NCBI GenBank assembly: GCA_902492205.1
Contig: CABUKU010000001.1
Span: forward strand, 124,001-188,000
Length of the DNA: 64,000 nt
Origin: an uncultured Bacteroides sp.
Lineage (GTDB): Bacteria; Bacteroidota; Bacteroidia; Bacteroidales; Bacteroidaceae
Reading direction: 5' to 3'
Shown here: positions 14,496 through 25,114 of the stretch, in pieces
How positions within the stretch are numbered: position 1 is the stretch's first letter
Layout of the letters: every line of letters starts with the position of its first letter
Position numbers and translations under genes: made by a program
The notes under the pieces: model-generated
The model's database searches: none
What the model was told of the DNA's origin: nothing
Seen by the model: only the letters and a program-made list of their open reading frames with translations

Positions 14496-17264
14496 ATGGA
14501 TAAGCTTTTTCTATTAGATGCCTATGCACTCATATATAGGGCATATTATGCCTTCATTAAAAATCCGAGAATCAACTCCAAAGGATTCAATACTTCGGCC
14601 ATCCTCGGCTTCGTAAATACACTCGAAGATGTGCTGAAAAAGGAAAGTCCCACGCACATCGGTGTGGCATTCGATCCTGCGGGACCGACCTTCCGCCACG
14701 AAGCCTTTGAGCAATACAAAGCACAGCGCGAGGAAACTCCCGAAGCAATCCGTCTTTCCGTACCTATTATAAAGGACATCATCCGTGCCTACCGCATTCC
14801 GATCCTCGAAGTTGCGGGATATGAAGCCGATGATGTGATAGGAACCCTTGCAACCCAAGCAGGCAAGCAGGGCATTACCACTTATATGATGACTCCGGAT
14901 AAAGACTACGGTCAGTTGGTTACGGATAATGTTTTTATGTACCGCCCCAAATATGGTGACAAAGAGTTTGAAGTAATGGGTGTGGAACAAGTAAAAGCAA
15001 AGTTCGATATTCAATCGCCCGCCCAAGTAATCGACATGCTCGGTTTAATGGGTGACTCATCGGATAATATTCCGGGCTGTCCCGGTGTGGGAGAAAAGAC
15101 TGCTCAAAAGTTGATTGCCGAATTTGGAAGTATCGAAAATCTTCTTGCCAACACCGAACAGTTAAAAGGTGCTCTGAAAACAAAAGTGGAAACTAACAAG
15201 GAAATGATTACTTTCTCCAAATTCCTTGCTACCATAAAAATAGACGTGCCCATCGAACTGAAAATGGAAGAACTCGTTCGGGAAGAACCAAACGAAGAAG
15301 AGCTACGAAAAATTTTCGAAGAAATGGAATTCCGCACATTAATGGAGCGAGTTTTGAAAGTGGAGAAAAAGCAACCGGTTTTTGCTCCGACTCAAGGCGA
15401 TCTCTTTGCAGAATTTGCGCCCAACTCCCCGGAAGAAGAAAAATATTCAAATCTCGCACGTCTTGAAACGATTAATTGCGACTATCAACTCATTGATACA
15501 GAAGACAAAAGGCGCGATTTAATTCAAAAATTACAGACAGCAGAAATTCTCAGTTTAGACACAGAAACCACAGGAACCGATCCAATCGTAGCCGAGTTAG
15601 TGGGAATGAGTTTCAGCTACAAAGAAAATGAAGCTTTTTATGTTCCCGTACCTGCCAACAGAGAAGAAGCGCAAAAAATTGTTAATGAGTTCCGCCCGGT
15701 CTTCGAAAAAGAAGATTCACTCAAAGTAGGGCAAAATATAAAGTACGACATACTCGTGCTCCAAAATTATGGAGTGGAGGTTAAAGGTAAAATGTTCGAC
15801 ACAATGATTGCCCATTACGTTCTTCAACCTGAACTGAGACATGGAATGGATTACCTTGCCGAAATCTATCTGAAATATGAAACTATCAAGATAGAGGAGT
15901 TAATAGGCAGCAAGGGAAAGAACCAAGGTAATATGCGCGACCTCAAACCCGAACAAGTATATAAGTACGCATGCGAAGACGCCGATGTCACTTTGAAACT
16001 AAAAAATATTCTTGAAGAAGAATTGAAGAAAAACGGAATTGAAGACTTGTTCTATGAAATAGAAATGCCTCTTGTTCCGGTTCTTGCTTCAATGGAGCGT
16101 AATGGTGTGCGTGTGGATGTAGAAGCACTCCGTCAATCATCGGAACACTTCACGGCAAGAATGAATGAAATTGAAAAAGAAATCTATATGCTTGCCGGCA
16201 TGGAGTTCAACATAAGCTCGCCCAAGCAAGTAGGCGAAGTCTTGTTTGACAAACTTCTTCTTAATGAAAAAGCAAAGAAAACCAAATCCGGGCAATACTC
16301 CACTTCGGAAGAAGTATTGGAGAACCTGCGCAGCAGACACCCGGTAGTAGAAAAGATACTGGAACATCGCGGATTAAAAAAACTGCTGAGTACTTATATC
16401 GATGCTCTGCCCCAGCTGATAAATCCGGCAACAGGCAAGATACATACATCATTCAACCAAACCGTCACGGCAACAGGACGCTTGAGTTCAAGCAATCCGA
16501 ACCTGCAAAACATCCCTATCCGCGACGAGGACGGCAAGGAAATAAGAAAAGCATTCATCCCGGATGACGGTTGTGAGTTCTTCTCTGCCGACTATTCACA
16601 GATAGAACTGCGTATCATGGCTCATCTGAGCGAAGACAAGAACATGATAGATGCTTTCCTTTCCGGCTATGATATTCACGCAGCCACGGCAGCAAAGGTG
16701 TATAAGATAGACATACACGACGTTACCCGCGAACAAAGAAGCAAGGCAAAGACTGCCAACTTCGGTATTATCTACGGCATTTCTGTTTTCGGTCTTGCCG
16801 AACGCATGAACGTAGACCGCCGTGAAGCCAAAGAATTGATAGACGGCTACTTTGAAACCTATCCAAAAGTAAAGGAATATATGGATAAAAGCATTCAGGT
16901 AGCCCGTGAGCACGGATATGTGGAAACAATCTTCCACCGCAAACGCTATCTTGCCGATATTAACTCACGCAATGCAATCGTAAGGGGATATGCCGAACGA
17001 AATGCTATCAACGCCCCTATTCAGGGAAGTGCTGCCGATATTATCAAAGTAGCAATGATCCGCATTTACGAACGGTTCAAGAAAGAAAACATACAAGCAA
17101 AAATGATTCTGCAAGTGCATGATGAATTGAACTTCAGCGTGCCCGCAGCAGAGAGAGAATATGTAGAGCAAATTGTCATTGAAGAAATGGAAAGAGCCTA
17201 CCTTATGCATGTTCCCTTAAAAGCCGACTGCGGTTGGGGAAAGAATTGGCTGGAAGCACATTGA
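14496..17264 (+). CDS. polA: DNA polymerase I
   Basis: 922 residues with three domains: a 5' nuclease (about 1-290; EADDVIGTLA, LMGDSSDNIPG), a 3'-5' exonuclease (about 330-510) and the polymerase (about 530-922). The exonuclease active site looks intact: LSLDTETTG with D355, and the DADVTLK block near its end. The polymerase has motif A DYSQIELR (D699) and motif C HDELNF (about 879). It repairs gaps and removes Okazaki primers. The gene starts about 95 bp from the divergent polyprenyl synthase start, and a transporter gene follows after 22 bp. Confidence 0.97.
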   Translation: MDKLFLLDAYALIYRAYYAFIKNPRINSKGFNTSAILGFVNTLEDVLKKESPTHIGVAFDPAGPTFRHEAFEQYKAQREETPEAIRLSVPIIKDIIRAYRIPILEVAGYEADDVIGTLATQAGKQGITTYMMTPDKDYGQLVTDNVFMYRPKYGDKEFEVMGVEQVKAKFDIQSPAQVIDMLGLMGDSSDNIPGCPGVGEKTAQKLIAEFGSIENLLANTEQLKGALKTKVETNKEMITFSKFLATIKIDVPIELKMEELVREEPNEEELRKIFEEMEFRTLMERVLKVEKKQPVFAPTQGDLFAEFAPNSPEEEKYSNLARLETINCDYQLIDTEDKRRDLIQKLQTAEILSLDTETTGTDPIVAELVGMSFSYKENEAFYVPVPANREEAQKIVNEFRPVFEKEDSLKVGQNIKYDILVLQNYGVEVKGKMFDTMIAHYVLQPELRHGMDYLAEIYLKYETIKIEELIGSKGKNQGNMRDLKPEQVYKYACEDADVTLKLKNILEEELKKNGIEDLFYEIEMPLVPVLASMERNGVRVDVEALRQSSEHFTARMNEIEKEIYMLAGMEFNISSPKQVGEVLFDKLLLNEKAKKTKSGQYSTSEEVLENLRSRHPVVEKILEHRGLKKLLSTYIDALPQLINPATGKIHTSFNQTVTATGRLSSSNPNLQNIPIRDEDGKEIRKAFIPDDGCEFFSADYSQIELRIMAHLSEDKNMIDAFLSGYDIHAATAAKVYKIDIHDVTREQRSKAKTANFGIIYGISVFGLAERMNVDRREAKELIDGYFETYPKVKEYMDKSIQVAREHGYVETIFHRKRYLADINSRNAIVRGYAERNAINAPIQGSAADIIKVAMIRIYERFKKENIQAKMILQVHDELNFSVPAAEREYVEQIVIEEMERAYLMHVPLKADCGWGKNWLEAH

Positions 17265-17286
17265 TAACCCAAATAACCTAATAAAT

Positions 17287-18885
17287 ATGCTAACTAACCT
17301 ATTACAATCATCTTACTTTGCCCTCTTTTTAATTGTGGCTTTAGGGTTTATCCTCGGAAAAATACGTTTCAAAGGATTATCTTTGGACGTATCTGCCGTA
17401 ATCTTCATAGCCCTGTTATTCGGACATTTCGGAGTAGTTATCCCCAAAGAACTGGGGAACTTCGGACTTGTATTATTCATTTTCACTATCGGTATACAAG
17501 CCGGACCGGGATTTTTCGACTCCTTCCGGACTAAAGGAAAGGTACTGATCCTTATCACTTTACTCATCATCAGTTCGGCTTGCCTCACGGCTATCGGATT
17601 AAAATACGCTTTGGGAATAGACATTCCAAGCATTGTGGGACTGATTGCCGGATCATTGACAAGTACGCCCGGTCTTGCAGTAGCTATCGACAGTACCAAA
17701 TCTTCCTTAGCTTCTATTGCCTACGGTATTGCTTACCCGTTTGGCGTGATAGGAGTTATTCTATTCGTTAAACTTCTACCTAAAATCATGCGCATAGACC
17801 TCGAAAAAGAGGCACGCAAACTAGAAGCCGAACGCAGAGGAAAGTTTCCTGCAATATCTACCGGAACATTTAAAATCACCAACCATAATATCTTCGGTAA
17901 AACGTTGGCACAACTCAATATCCGCCACATGACCGGAGCAGTTATCTCACGTGTAAAGCATCATAATGATACTTGTATTCCCACTGCCAAAACAATTCTT
18001 CACGAAGGCGACTACATTAAAGCCGTAGGAAGCGAAGGTTCCATGAAACAACTGGTTATGCTTGTAGGAGAAAAAGTGGAAGGTGATTTACCTTTAGATA
18101 CCACTCAAAAGATAGAGTCTCTATTACTCACTAACAAGGAAGCAGTGAACAAAACACTGGGTGAGCTGAACTTACAAGGAGTATTCGGCTGCACAGTTAC
18201 CCGCGTAAGACGAAGTGGTATAGACCTTTCACCGGATCCCGAATTAACGCTGAAGTTCGGTGATAAACTAATGGTAGTAGGTGAAAAAGAAGGAGTACAG
18301 GCATTAGGAAAGTATTTCGGAAACAATGAAAAGCAACTCACAGACACAGACTTCTTCCCTATCGCAATGGGTATCGTACTGGGTGTTTTGTTTGGTAAGC
18401 TGAATATTTCTTTCACAGATACCATGTCATTCTCCCCGGGATTAACCGGAGGTATCCTGATGACTGCGCTTATTCTGAGTGCAATCGGTAAAACAGGACC
18501 TATCATGTGGACTATGTCGGGCTCGGCAAACCAGTTGCTACGCCAGCTCGGTTTATTGCTTTTCCTTGCGGAAGTAGGAACATCCGCAGGAGTCAATCTC
18601 GTTTCCACGTTCGAGGAAAGCGGTTGGACAATGTTTGGAGCAGGTATTGCCATAACTCTCGTACCAATGATTATAGCTGTTATCTTTGGATATTTTATCC
18701 TAAAAATCAGTATGCTCGACTTATTGGGAACCATTACCGGAGGTATGACCAGTACTCCCGGGCTTGCGGCTGCCGATTCAATGATAGACAGTAATATTCC
18801 AAGTGTAGCTTATGCAACCGTTTATCCTATCGCAATGGTATTCTTGATTCTATTTATACAGATAATTGCAACTACTTTAATTTAA
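17287..18885 (+). CDS. AspT/YidE/YbjL-family transporter with RCK_C domains
   Basis: 532 residues. Two homologous membrane halves (about 1-165 and 375-532) each carry a family repeat: GSLTSTPGLAVAIDS in the first and GGMTSTPGLAAADS in the second. Between them lie two soluble RCK_C (TrkA-C-like) domains (about 200-275 and 285-365), typical of this antiporter family. Members such as AspT exchange aspartate for alanine; the substrate here is unknown. It is an inner membrane protein and probably shares the polA transcript. Confidence 0.88.
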   Translation: MLTNLLQSSYFALFLIVALGFILGKIRFKGLSLDVSAVIFIALLFGHFGVVIPKELGNFGLVLFIFTIGIQAGPGFFDSFRTKGKVLILITLLIISSACLTAIGLKYALGIDIPSIVGLIAGSLTSTPGLAVAIDSTKSSLASIAYGIAYPFGVIGVILFVKLLPKIMRIDLEKEARKLEAERRGKFPAISTGTFKITNHNIFGKTLAQLNIRHMTGAVISRVKHHNDTCIPTAKTILHEGDYIKAVGSEGSMKQLVMLVGEKVEGDLPLDTTQKIESLLLTNKEAVNKTLGELNLQGVFGCTVTRVRRSGIDLSPDPELTLKFGDKLMVVGEKEGVQALGKYFGNNEKQLTDTDFFPIAMGIVLGVLFGKLNISFTDTMSFSPGLTGGILMTALILSAIGKTGPIMWTMSGSANQLLRQLGLLLFLAEVGTSAGVNLVSTFEESGWTMFGAGIAITLVPMIIAVIFGYFILKISMLDLLGTITGGMTSTPGLAAADSMIDSNIPSVAYATVYPIAMVFLILFIQIIATTLI

Positions 18886-18991
18886 ATGGAACACTAAATG
18901 ATAAAATATTCTTAGAGTTTTAACACTAGAAAGATTAAAATTATTTCATAGAAATTGTCACTTATAATATAAATTGATTACATTTGTTAAG

Positions 18992-19021
18992 TTTACACTC
19001 ATTATTATTAATGAGTGTAAA
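18992..19021. promoter_or_regulatory. 30-bp palindrome overlapping the susC promoter region
   Basis: TTTACACTCATTA (18992-19004) is perfectly complementary to TAATGAGTGTAAA (19009-19021), with a 4-bp centre. It ends 2 bp before the -7 box of susC, where a repressor or activator would bind. It lacks a U-tract typical of a terminator. Confidence 0.6.
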
Positions 19022-19023
19022 TT

Positions 19024-19031
19024 TAGCTTTG
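19024..19031 (+). promoter_or_regulatory. -7 promoter element for susC
   Basis: TAGCTTTG matches TAnnTTTG, 55 bp upstream of the susC ATG. The -33 position is occupied by the palindrome. Confidence 0.5.
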
Positions 19032-19086
19032 TACCTTATCTACCCCCATAGATACTATGAAACCTTTTTATTAAAATTCTAAGCGT

Positions 19087-22000
19087 ATGAAAAACAAAAC
19101 ACTGACCGCTTTTACCTACCTACAAAAGGGTCTAAAAGTCTTTGCTCTATGTGTAGCAAGCTCATTGCCTATAACCGGCTTTGCAGAGGCTACCGATCTC
19201 ACAATTACAAATGATGCCTCAATCACAGGCATTGCGCAACAACAACCTTCCCGATCAATTAAAGGAACAGTAACAGATCCCAATGGCGAAGCTATTATCG
19301 GAGCCAATATCTTGCAAAAGGGAACTGCCAACGGAACAATCACAGACATTGATGGTAATTTTACATTAAATGTTCCCAATGATGCCATTTTAGAAATTTC
19401 TTATATCGGTTACATTACAAAGGATATTCCCGTTAAGTCCGGCAATTTCAAGATTATATTACAGGAAGATACTCAAAACTTAGACGAAGTCGTTGTCACC
19501 GCTATGGGTATCAAGCGTAATGAAAAGGCTTTGGGATATGCCTTACAGGAATTGAAAGGCTCGAAACTATTGGAAAGCCGTGACATGAACGTCACCAATG
19601 CCTTGTCCGGTAAGATTTCCGGTTTGCAAGTAGTAAAAGGCGCCAGTGGTGTAGGCGGTTCCTCAAAAATTATCCTGCGTGGGCAAAGCTCACTTACCGG
19701 CGATAACCAGCCACTTATCGTTATTGATGGTGTACCTATGGATAATACAGCCAGCGGCAATACCGACATGTGGGGTAACTCCGGTATGGATATGGGTAAC
19801 GGACTGCAAGATATAAATCCCGATGATATTGAATCGCTTACTGTACTGAAAGGTGCATCTGCCGCCGCCCTTTACGGTTCACGTGCAGGTAACGGTGTTA
19901 TCCTTATCAACACCAAATCTGGTGTGGAACAAAAAGGAGTAGGAATCACTTTCTCAGCCGGAATCTCCATTGAAGATATGCTGATTACTCCGAAGCTCCA
20001 AGACCAATACGGACAAGGAAGCGACGGTGCGTTTAGTTCCAGCAGCAGTTTATCATGGGGCCCCAGAATAGACGGAACTACTCCACAAAGCCAATGGAAC
20101 GGCGAAAACAAACCTCTTCAACTTTATGACAATATCGGAAACTTCTTCCGTACCGGCATTACAGACAATGAGGCTTTGACATTCCAACAGCAAATCAAAA
20201 AGACCTCGGTTTATGCTTCCATCAACCACATGAGCAACTCAAGCGTAGTTCCCGAAACAGGTATGAATCGTACGTCTATCACCACCCGTGCCACAACTAC
20301 CATGGGTAAGAATGACCGTTGGAAATTGGATACTAAAATCAATTACATCAACAGTCAGGTAACCAATCGTCCGATTCAAGGAAGCAACTCATCCAATGCA
20401 TATTCCACTGTATTGAATACTCCGCGTTCCATCGACATCCGCCAATTCAACCCAAGTGTTATAGAAGGTGAGCAAGTGTGGTATGAGGGAGGAACAACCC
20501 CGTCGGATAACCCTTACTGGACTTTACAAAACAACCAGAACAACGATACACGTAACCGTTTCATCGGCTTTGTTTCATTGAAATATCAGTTCACAGATTG
20601 GCTGACCGGTGAAATAAAAGCAGGTACGGACTATTACAACACCAAGATGTATCACCGCAAGCATTCAGGAAGTAAAGCTACTCCTAAAAACGGAATTTAT
20701 GAAGAAGGCTCCAAAGAGTTCCAGGAAAACAATTACAGCTTTCTGTTCATTGCCCAGAAAGATAATCTTTGGAAGAAGTTCAGCGGAAACCTTACTTTCG
20801 GTGGCAATCTGATGAATCAAAATATATCTGAGAGCAATGCTTCTTCAGGTGATTTACTGATTCCTAACCTGTTCTCCATCAATAACGGTAAAGAAAAGCC
20901 GACTATTACAAGCCAACTTACCCGTCGCAAAATGAACTCTCTTTATGGTTCGGCGCAAATCAGTTGGAACAGTGCTTTATTCCTCGACTTCACAGCACGC
21001 AACGACTGGTCTTCCACCATGAGCAAAGTGAATCGTTCTTACTTCTATCCGTCAGTTAGTTTCTCGGCCATCTTCTCCGAGTTGTTTAAACTTCCCGAAT
21101 GGTTCTCATTCCTGAAAGGACGCGCTTCATTTGCCGAAGTGGGTAACGACTTAAGCCCTTATCAGCTAACCAACAGCTTCCTTGTAGACAAGGACTATTG
21201 GGGAGTACCGATTATTTCCACTTCCAAGCCCAATGACAAAGGAAATTCCTACACTTCTACCATCCTATACGATAACAGTGTACGTAGCGAGTTGGTAAAA
21301 TCATGGGAAGCCGGTTTGGATATGCGTTTCTTTAACGGGCGTTTACGTTTCGACCTTGCTTGGTACAAAACCAATGCGACGCGCCAGTTACTGCAACTTC
21401 CGATGGATGAAACCAGTGGTTATCAACGCAAAATGATTAATGCCGGTAACATTGAAAACACAGGTGTGGAACTATCCGTATCGGGCGACATCATTGATAA
21501 CCCGAAAGGATTCAACTGGAGTGCCACATTGAACTTCTCCAAAAACAAAAACAAAATCGTTGAATTGTATGAAGGCGTTGACCAATATAACATTGCTACC
21601 ATAGATGAATTAACGGTAGTGGCAGAGGTTGGGCAACCTTACGGCAACATGTACGGTTCCGTCATAAAGACCGTGGACGATCCTTCCAGCCCTTATTACG
21701 GCAAATGGGAATTAGACTCGAACGGTTATCCCCAACGTGCCGATAACACAAGTACCTACTTGGGAAATCAACAACCTAAATGCTTGATAGGTTTTAGCAA
21801 CAGCTTCAGCTACAAAGGCATCAATCTTGACTTCCTCATTGATGCACGTGTAGGCGGTAAAATATTCTCCATGACACGCGCCAACCTCCAAAGTAACGGT
21901 ATGGCAGCAGAAACCGTAAACGGTGACGGTTCACGCAAGTTTGTTGTAGACGGTGTAATCTCCGATGGCAAAGGAGGATACGTAGTAAGCGACAAAGAAG

Positions 22001-22320
22001 TGGATGCACAGACTTATTGGAGACAACATGTAGCATTCGGAAACATCGGTGTTGCCGGATATAATACTTACGATGCAAGCTCCGTACGCCTCCGCACGGT
22101 TAATCTGGGATATACTTTCCCGAAGAAGCTGCTCGGTAAAACTCCTATCCAAAACCTGAAACTCTCCGTAACAGCCAACAACCTTTGGTTGATTCACACA
22201 GGAGTGCCGGGCATTGATCCCGAAGCTGTATCAGGAACAGGAACCAATGCCATTGGTCTGGAACTCTCCGCAGCTCCCACTACCCGTTCGTTTACATTTA
22301 ACCTTACTGTAGGATTCTAA
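19087..22320 (+). CDS. SusC/RagA-family TonB-linked outer membrane transporter
   Basis: 1077 residues. A signal peptide (about 1-33) is followed by a carboxypeptidase-D regulatory-like domain (about 56-137, SIKGTVTDPNGEAIIGANI), a TonB box/plug (about 135-275, LDEVVVTAMGIKRNEKALGYA; PLIVIDGVPMD; GASAAALYGSRAGNGVILI) and a 22-stranded barrel ending in FNLTVGF. It works with the SusD-like lipoprotein encoded 8 bp downstream to import glycans or peptides across the outer membrane. No glycosidase, sulfatase, sigma/anti-sigma or hybrid two-component gene is adjacent, so the pair is an orphan and its substrate cannot be inferred. Confidence 0.95.
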   Translation: MKNKTLTAFTYLQKGLKVFALCVASSLPITGFAEATDLTITNDASITGIAQQQPSRSIKGTVTDPNGEAIIGANILQKGTANGTITDIDGNFTLNVPNDAILEISYIGYITKDIPVKSGNFKIILQEDTQNLDEVVVTAMGIKRNEKALGYALQELKGSKLLESRDMNVTNALSGKISGLQVVKGASGVGGSSKIILRGQSSLTGDNQPLIVIDGVPMDNTASGNTDMWGNSGMDMGNGLQDINPDDIESLTVLKGASAAALYGSRAGNGVILINTKSGVEQKGVGITFSAGISIEDMLITPKLQDQYGQGSDGAFSSSSSLSWGPRIDGTTPQSQWNGENKPLQLYDNIGNFFRTGITDNEALTFQQQIKKTSVYASINHMSNSSVVPETGMNRTSITTRATTTMGKNDRWKLDTKINYINSQVTNRPIQGSNSSNAYSTVLNTPRSIDIRQFNPSVIEGEQVWYEGGTTPSDNPYWTLQNNQNNDTRNRFIGFVSLKYQFTDWLTGEIKAGTDYYNTKMYHRKHSGSKATPKNGIYEEGSKEFQENNYSFLFIAQKDNLWKKFSGNLTFGGNLMNQNISESNASSGDLLIPNLFSINNGKEKPTITSQLTRRKMNSLYGSAQISWNSALFLDFTARNDWSSTMSKVNRSYFYPSVSFSAIFSELFKLPEWFSFLKGRASFAEVGNDLSPYQLTNSFLVDKDYWGVPIISTSKPNDKGNSYTSTILYDNSVRSELVKSWEAGLDMRFFNGRLRFDLAWYKTNATRQLLQLPMDETSGYQRKMINAGNIENTGVELSVSGDIIDNPKGFNWSATLNFSKNKNKIVELYEGVDQYNIATIDELTVVAEVGQPYGNMYGSVIKTVDDPSSPYYGKWELDSNGYPQRADNTSTYLGNQQPKCLIGFSNSFSYKGINLDFLIDARVGGKIFSMTRANLQSNGMAAETVNGDGSRKFVVDGVISDGKGGYVVSDKEVDAQTYWRQHVAFGNIGVAGYNTYDASSVRLRTVNLGYTFPKKLLGKTPIQNLKLSVTANNLWLIHTGVPGIDPEAVSGTGTNAIGLELSAAPTTRSFTFNLTVGF

Positions 22321-22328
22321 AAAAACAA

Positions 22329-24356
22329 ATGACTATGAAACATATTGGATTAAAATCAACCATAATAGCTTTAACTGCAGGATGCTTATGCGCTTGCAGC
22401 GATTTCGAAGAAGTAAATATCGATCCGAATGCAGCAAACCGGGAAACGGTGTTGGTGCAGGCATTATTCAACAGCTCGGTATATGATGCACAATTGAGCG
22501 ACTGGAGCCGTGACATTATTTTCCATCGCACATGGGGATGGGGATCACGCTTTCTTTACAGCCCCGGCTTCACTGCAGGCCCGCAAACCTTTGCCGACAG
22601 CAATAACTACATGAGCGACTATTGGAGAGAACTGGCACAGTGGATATACGATGCCACACAAGCCGTCCTCATTGGAGAAGAACGTATAAAAGAAGACCTT
22701 GCTTCATTAGATCCCGCAACCAATAACTATGTGCAGATGGCACGCATCTGGCGCGCGCACCTTTTTGCAGAAGCCGCAGATATGTTCGGCCCTTATCCTG
22801 TCAACGGATTCCAAGGAGAGGTAGTTCCATACAACAGCGTAGAGGAAGTGTATGAATTTGTAGACTCCGAATTAAAAGACGCAGTATCAAAGCTCGATCC
22901 GGGAACAAGCATAGACAACTCTTATGACGCTTTCTATGACGGAGACATGAACCAATGGAAGAAGTATGGAAACTCCCTGCGTCTGCGTTATGCCATGAGA
23001 TTCTCCAATGTAGGTGAAGTAGGAAAGAACCGGTTCATTGATGCATGGGCAGCAGCAGGAAAGAACATCAATAACTTGATTGGCAGCACTGCCGACATAG
23101 CTTCCGTAAAACAAGCACCCATCAGCACAACCAGACCAGCCGGCTCTGTCTTCAACCTTGACTACATTGATATGTCCCTCACCGCTACCATAACCAATCT
23201 TACTTTCGGTATCGGCGGCATTGATTTGACAGACATTGCAAAGAACTCGGGAACATCCGCCTACGGACTTCCTGCCGAAGCTCTCGGTAATGCAAAAGAT
23301 CCTATGGAATATATGGGAGAATACAGAGGAGAAAACAGTGGAAACTCGGAAACAGAAAACAAAGAACGTTGTCTGCCTATCAAAACAAACACAGAAACAG
23401 CAGGATACCTGTACGACTGTCTGCCAAAGAAGATAGATCCGCGTACCCTTGCAATCTATCACATCCCCGGACACAAGTACTTGAACTTCTACTATGACCT
23501 GATAGATGCATTGCCTTACAAATATGACTTTACTTCAACCAACTCCAAAGGCTTGAACTATGACTTCAACGCACAATATACTTTCTGTTCATTCACTCCG
23601 GGCGGCAGCGGTTACGTTACACTCAGCAACATATTCCGCAATGATGAATACGGCTACACACCGGCTATCAATAATAACTGGCGCTTCGACAAAAGACGTG
23701 TATTCTTCGGTGACTGGGAAACTTATTTCTTATTGGCAGAAGCTCGCGAGTATGGTTGGATTACAGAAGGAACTACCAAACACTGGTATGAAGAGGGTGT
23801 TAAATCCAGCTTTACTTATCATGGTTTAAGCGAATTTGCCAACGATTACCTGTCAAGCACGAAGCCTAACCGCATAGGCACAACTGCAAGCTTTGATTAT
23901 CACAACACCGATGCAAGCATTGAGATGGAACGCAACGTATATCAAGGTCTGGGTAAAGGCACTAAAAAAGAAACATTTACATACCATTATCCTACATATG
24001 CCAAAGAAATCAGCGCGACACACAGCAATGACGATGCACTTTCCAAGATTATGACACAGAAGTACATTGCACAAATGCCTTGGCAACCGCTCGAAGCAAC
24101 AAATGATTACCGCCGCACGGGACTTCCTTTCATCGAGAACCCGTACTACAGTACCTCATTAACATACATGACCAGCTTCTACAACGAAAACAATTACAAC
24201 GAAAGTACAGTGAAGTTCATGTATAGCCGCGTGCGCTATCCGGTAAGCTTGAAAACAAAGAATGCAGAAGGTTACAAGAAAGCATTGGAACTGTTGGGAG
24301 GAGATGACCTGCCTCAAACTCCATTGGCATGGCAACTCGCCAAAACAGCCAAATAA
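22329..24356 (+). CDS. SusD/RagB-family surface lipoprotein
   Basis: 675 residues. The signal peptide ends in LCAC with the lipidated Cys at about 23, followed by the acidic stretch SDFEEVNIDPN. The N-terminal TPR-like SusD fold is visible (AQWIYDATQAVLIGEERI, ARIWRAHLFAEAADMFGPYP), and the C-terminal part contains typical blocks such as FLLAEAREYGW. SusD proteins cap the SusC barrel and bind ligand. It is longer than many SusD proteins (500-600). Two ATGs are in frame (22329, 22335). A strong terminator follows. Confidence 0.93.
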   Translation: MTMKHIGLKSTIIALTAGCLCACSDFEEVNIDPNAANRETVLVQALFNSSVYDAQLSDWSRDIIFHRTWGWGSRFLYSPGFTAGPQTFADSNNYMSDYWRELAQWIYDATQAVLIGEERIKEDLASLDPATNNYVQMARIWRAHLFAEAADMFGPYPVNGFQGEVVPYNSVEEVYEFVDSELKDAVSKLDPGTSIDNSYDAFYDGDMNQWKKYGNSLRLRYAMRFSNVGEVGKNRFIDAWAAAGKNINNLIGSTADIASVKQAPISTTRPAGSVFNLDYIDMSLTATITNLTFGIGGIDLTDIAKNSGTSAYGLPAEALGNAKDPMEYMGEYRGENSGNSETENKERCLPIKTNTETAGYLYDCLPKKIDPRTLAIYHIPGHKYLNFYYDLIDALPYKYDFTSTNSKGLNYDFNAQYTFCSFTPGGSGYVTLSNIFRNDEYGYTPAINNNWRFDKRRVFFGDWETYFLLAEAREYGWITEGTTKHWYEEGVKSSFTYHGLSEFANDYLSSTKPNRIGTTASFDYHNTDASIEMERNVYQGLGKGTKKETFTYHYPTYAKEISATHSNDDALSKIMTQKYIAQMPWQPLEATNDYRRTGLPFIENPYYSTSLTYMTSFYNENNYNESTVKFMYSRVRYPVSLKTKNAEGYKKALELLGGDDLPQTPLAWQLAKTAK

Positions 24357-24371
24357 AGAACCCTATCAAAT

Positions 24372-24408
24372 AAAAAAGGCTGTGTTCCTTGTGAACACAG
24401 CCTTTTTT
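24372..24408. terminator. Bidirectional Rho-independent terminator after susD
   Basis: AAAAAAGGCTGTGTTC (24372-24387) pairs with GAACACAGCCTTTTTT (24392-24407). A-rich on one side and T-rich on the other, it can serve both susD and the convergent small gene. Confidence 0.85.
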
Positions 24409-24423
24409 CATATCAATCAGTTC

Positions 24424-24903
24424 TTATTCTTCTTTCTTTTCTTCTTCTTCCGGCTCTTCTTCCTCATCTTTTTTCTTCTTAGACGGGATGATACCGTAAA
24501 TGATAAGAGCTATAACAGCAAGACCGATTAATTTACCACCCCAAGCATCCCAGAAAGGCATTTTCTTGTAACCATCCAGGTCTTCAACCTTTAGGTCTTG
24601 CTTAATTACTTCTACCAACTCGTCATCCAAATCATAATAAGTGTCTTTGTCTTCGCTGTTAAAACCTACCAATCTAGGTTCACCCACTTCCCAAAGAGGA
24701 ACGAAAGCGATCTCATAAACTGTGTACATATAACCAAGATCAATAAACTTACCGTCTTCAGTCTGATAGTAAGTACTGTCAGGCAATTCTGCCACCTTTT
24801 CAATCTTTTGATACTCACCTACGGGAATTCGGATACCACGAGCTTGTGTTTCCAATGCAGCTACGGTTAAAAGAACCATTGCAATAAGCATAAACTTTTT
24901 CAT
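24424..24903 (-). CDS. Secreted small protein with membrane anchor and acidic tail
   Basis: 159 residues from MKKFMLIAMVLL. A signal peptide (about 1-22, ending LETQA) is followed by a ~95-residue soluble domain (GIRIPVGEYQKIEKVAELPD; FIDLGYMYTVYEIAFVPLWE), a membrane segment (about 122-140, LIGLAVIALIIYGII) and a tail of Lys then almost only Glu. The open frame extends to 25107, but the upstream part is AT-rich and lacks family character. I do not recognise the family. The layout suggests a periplasmic domain anchored in the inner membrane with a short charged cytoplasmic tail. Confidence 0.75.
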   Translation of the reverse strand: MKKFMLIAMVLLTVAALETQARGIRIPVGEYQKIEKVAELPDSTYYQTEDGKFIDLGYMYTVYEIAFVPLWEVGEPRLVGFNSEDKDTYYDLDDELVEVIKQDLKVEDLDGYKKMPFWDAWGGKLIGLAVIALIIYGIIPSKKKKDEEEEPEEEEKKEE

Positions 24904-25114
24904 AAAACGTTTTAATTTTGGTTTGTGAATAAATTTGTCCGTGCAAAGGAACAAAAAAAATGTATAAAAGAGAAAATATGCTAAATAATAATGAATAAAA
25001 AAATGAAGCATAGCGCTTCTTAATACATTCCAGCATATCATCTGACAGAAATATACCGGGTAATTACCACTCCAAACAGTACTATCTAATCCGTTCGTCC
25101 TTATCAACTAACTA

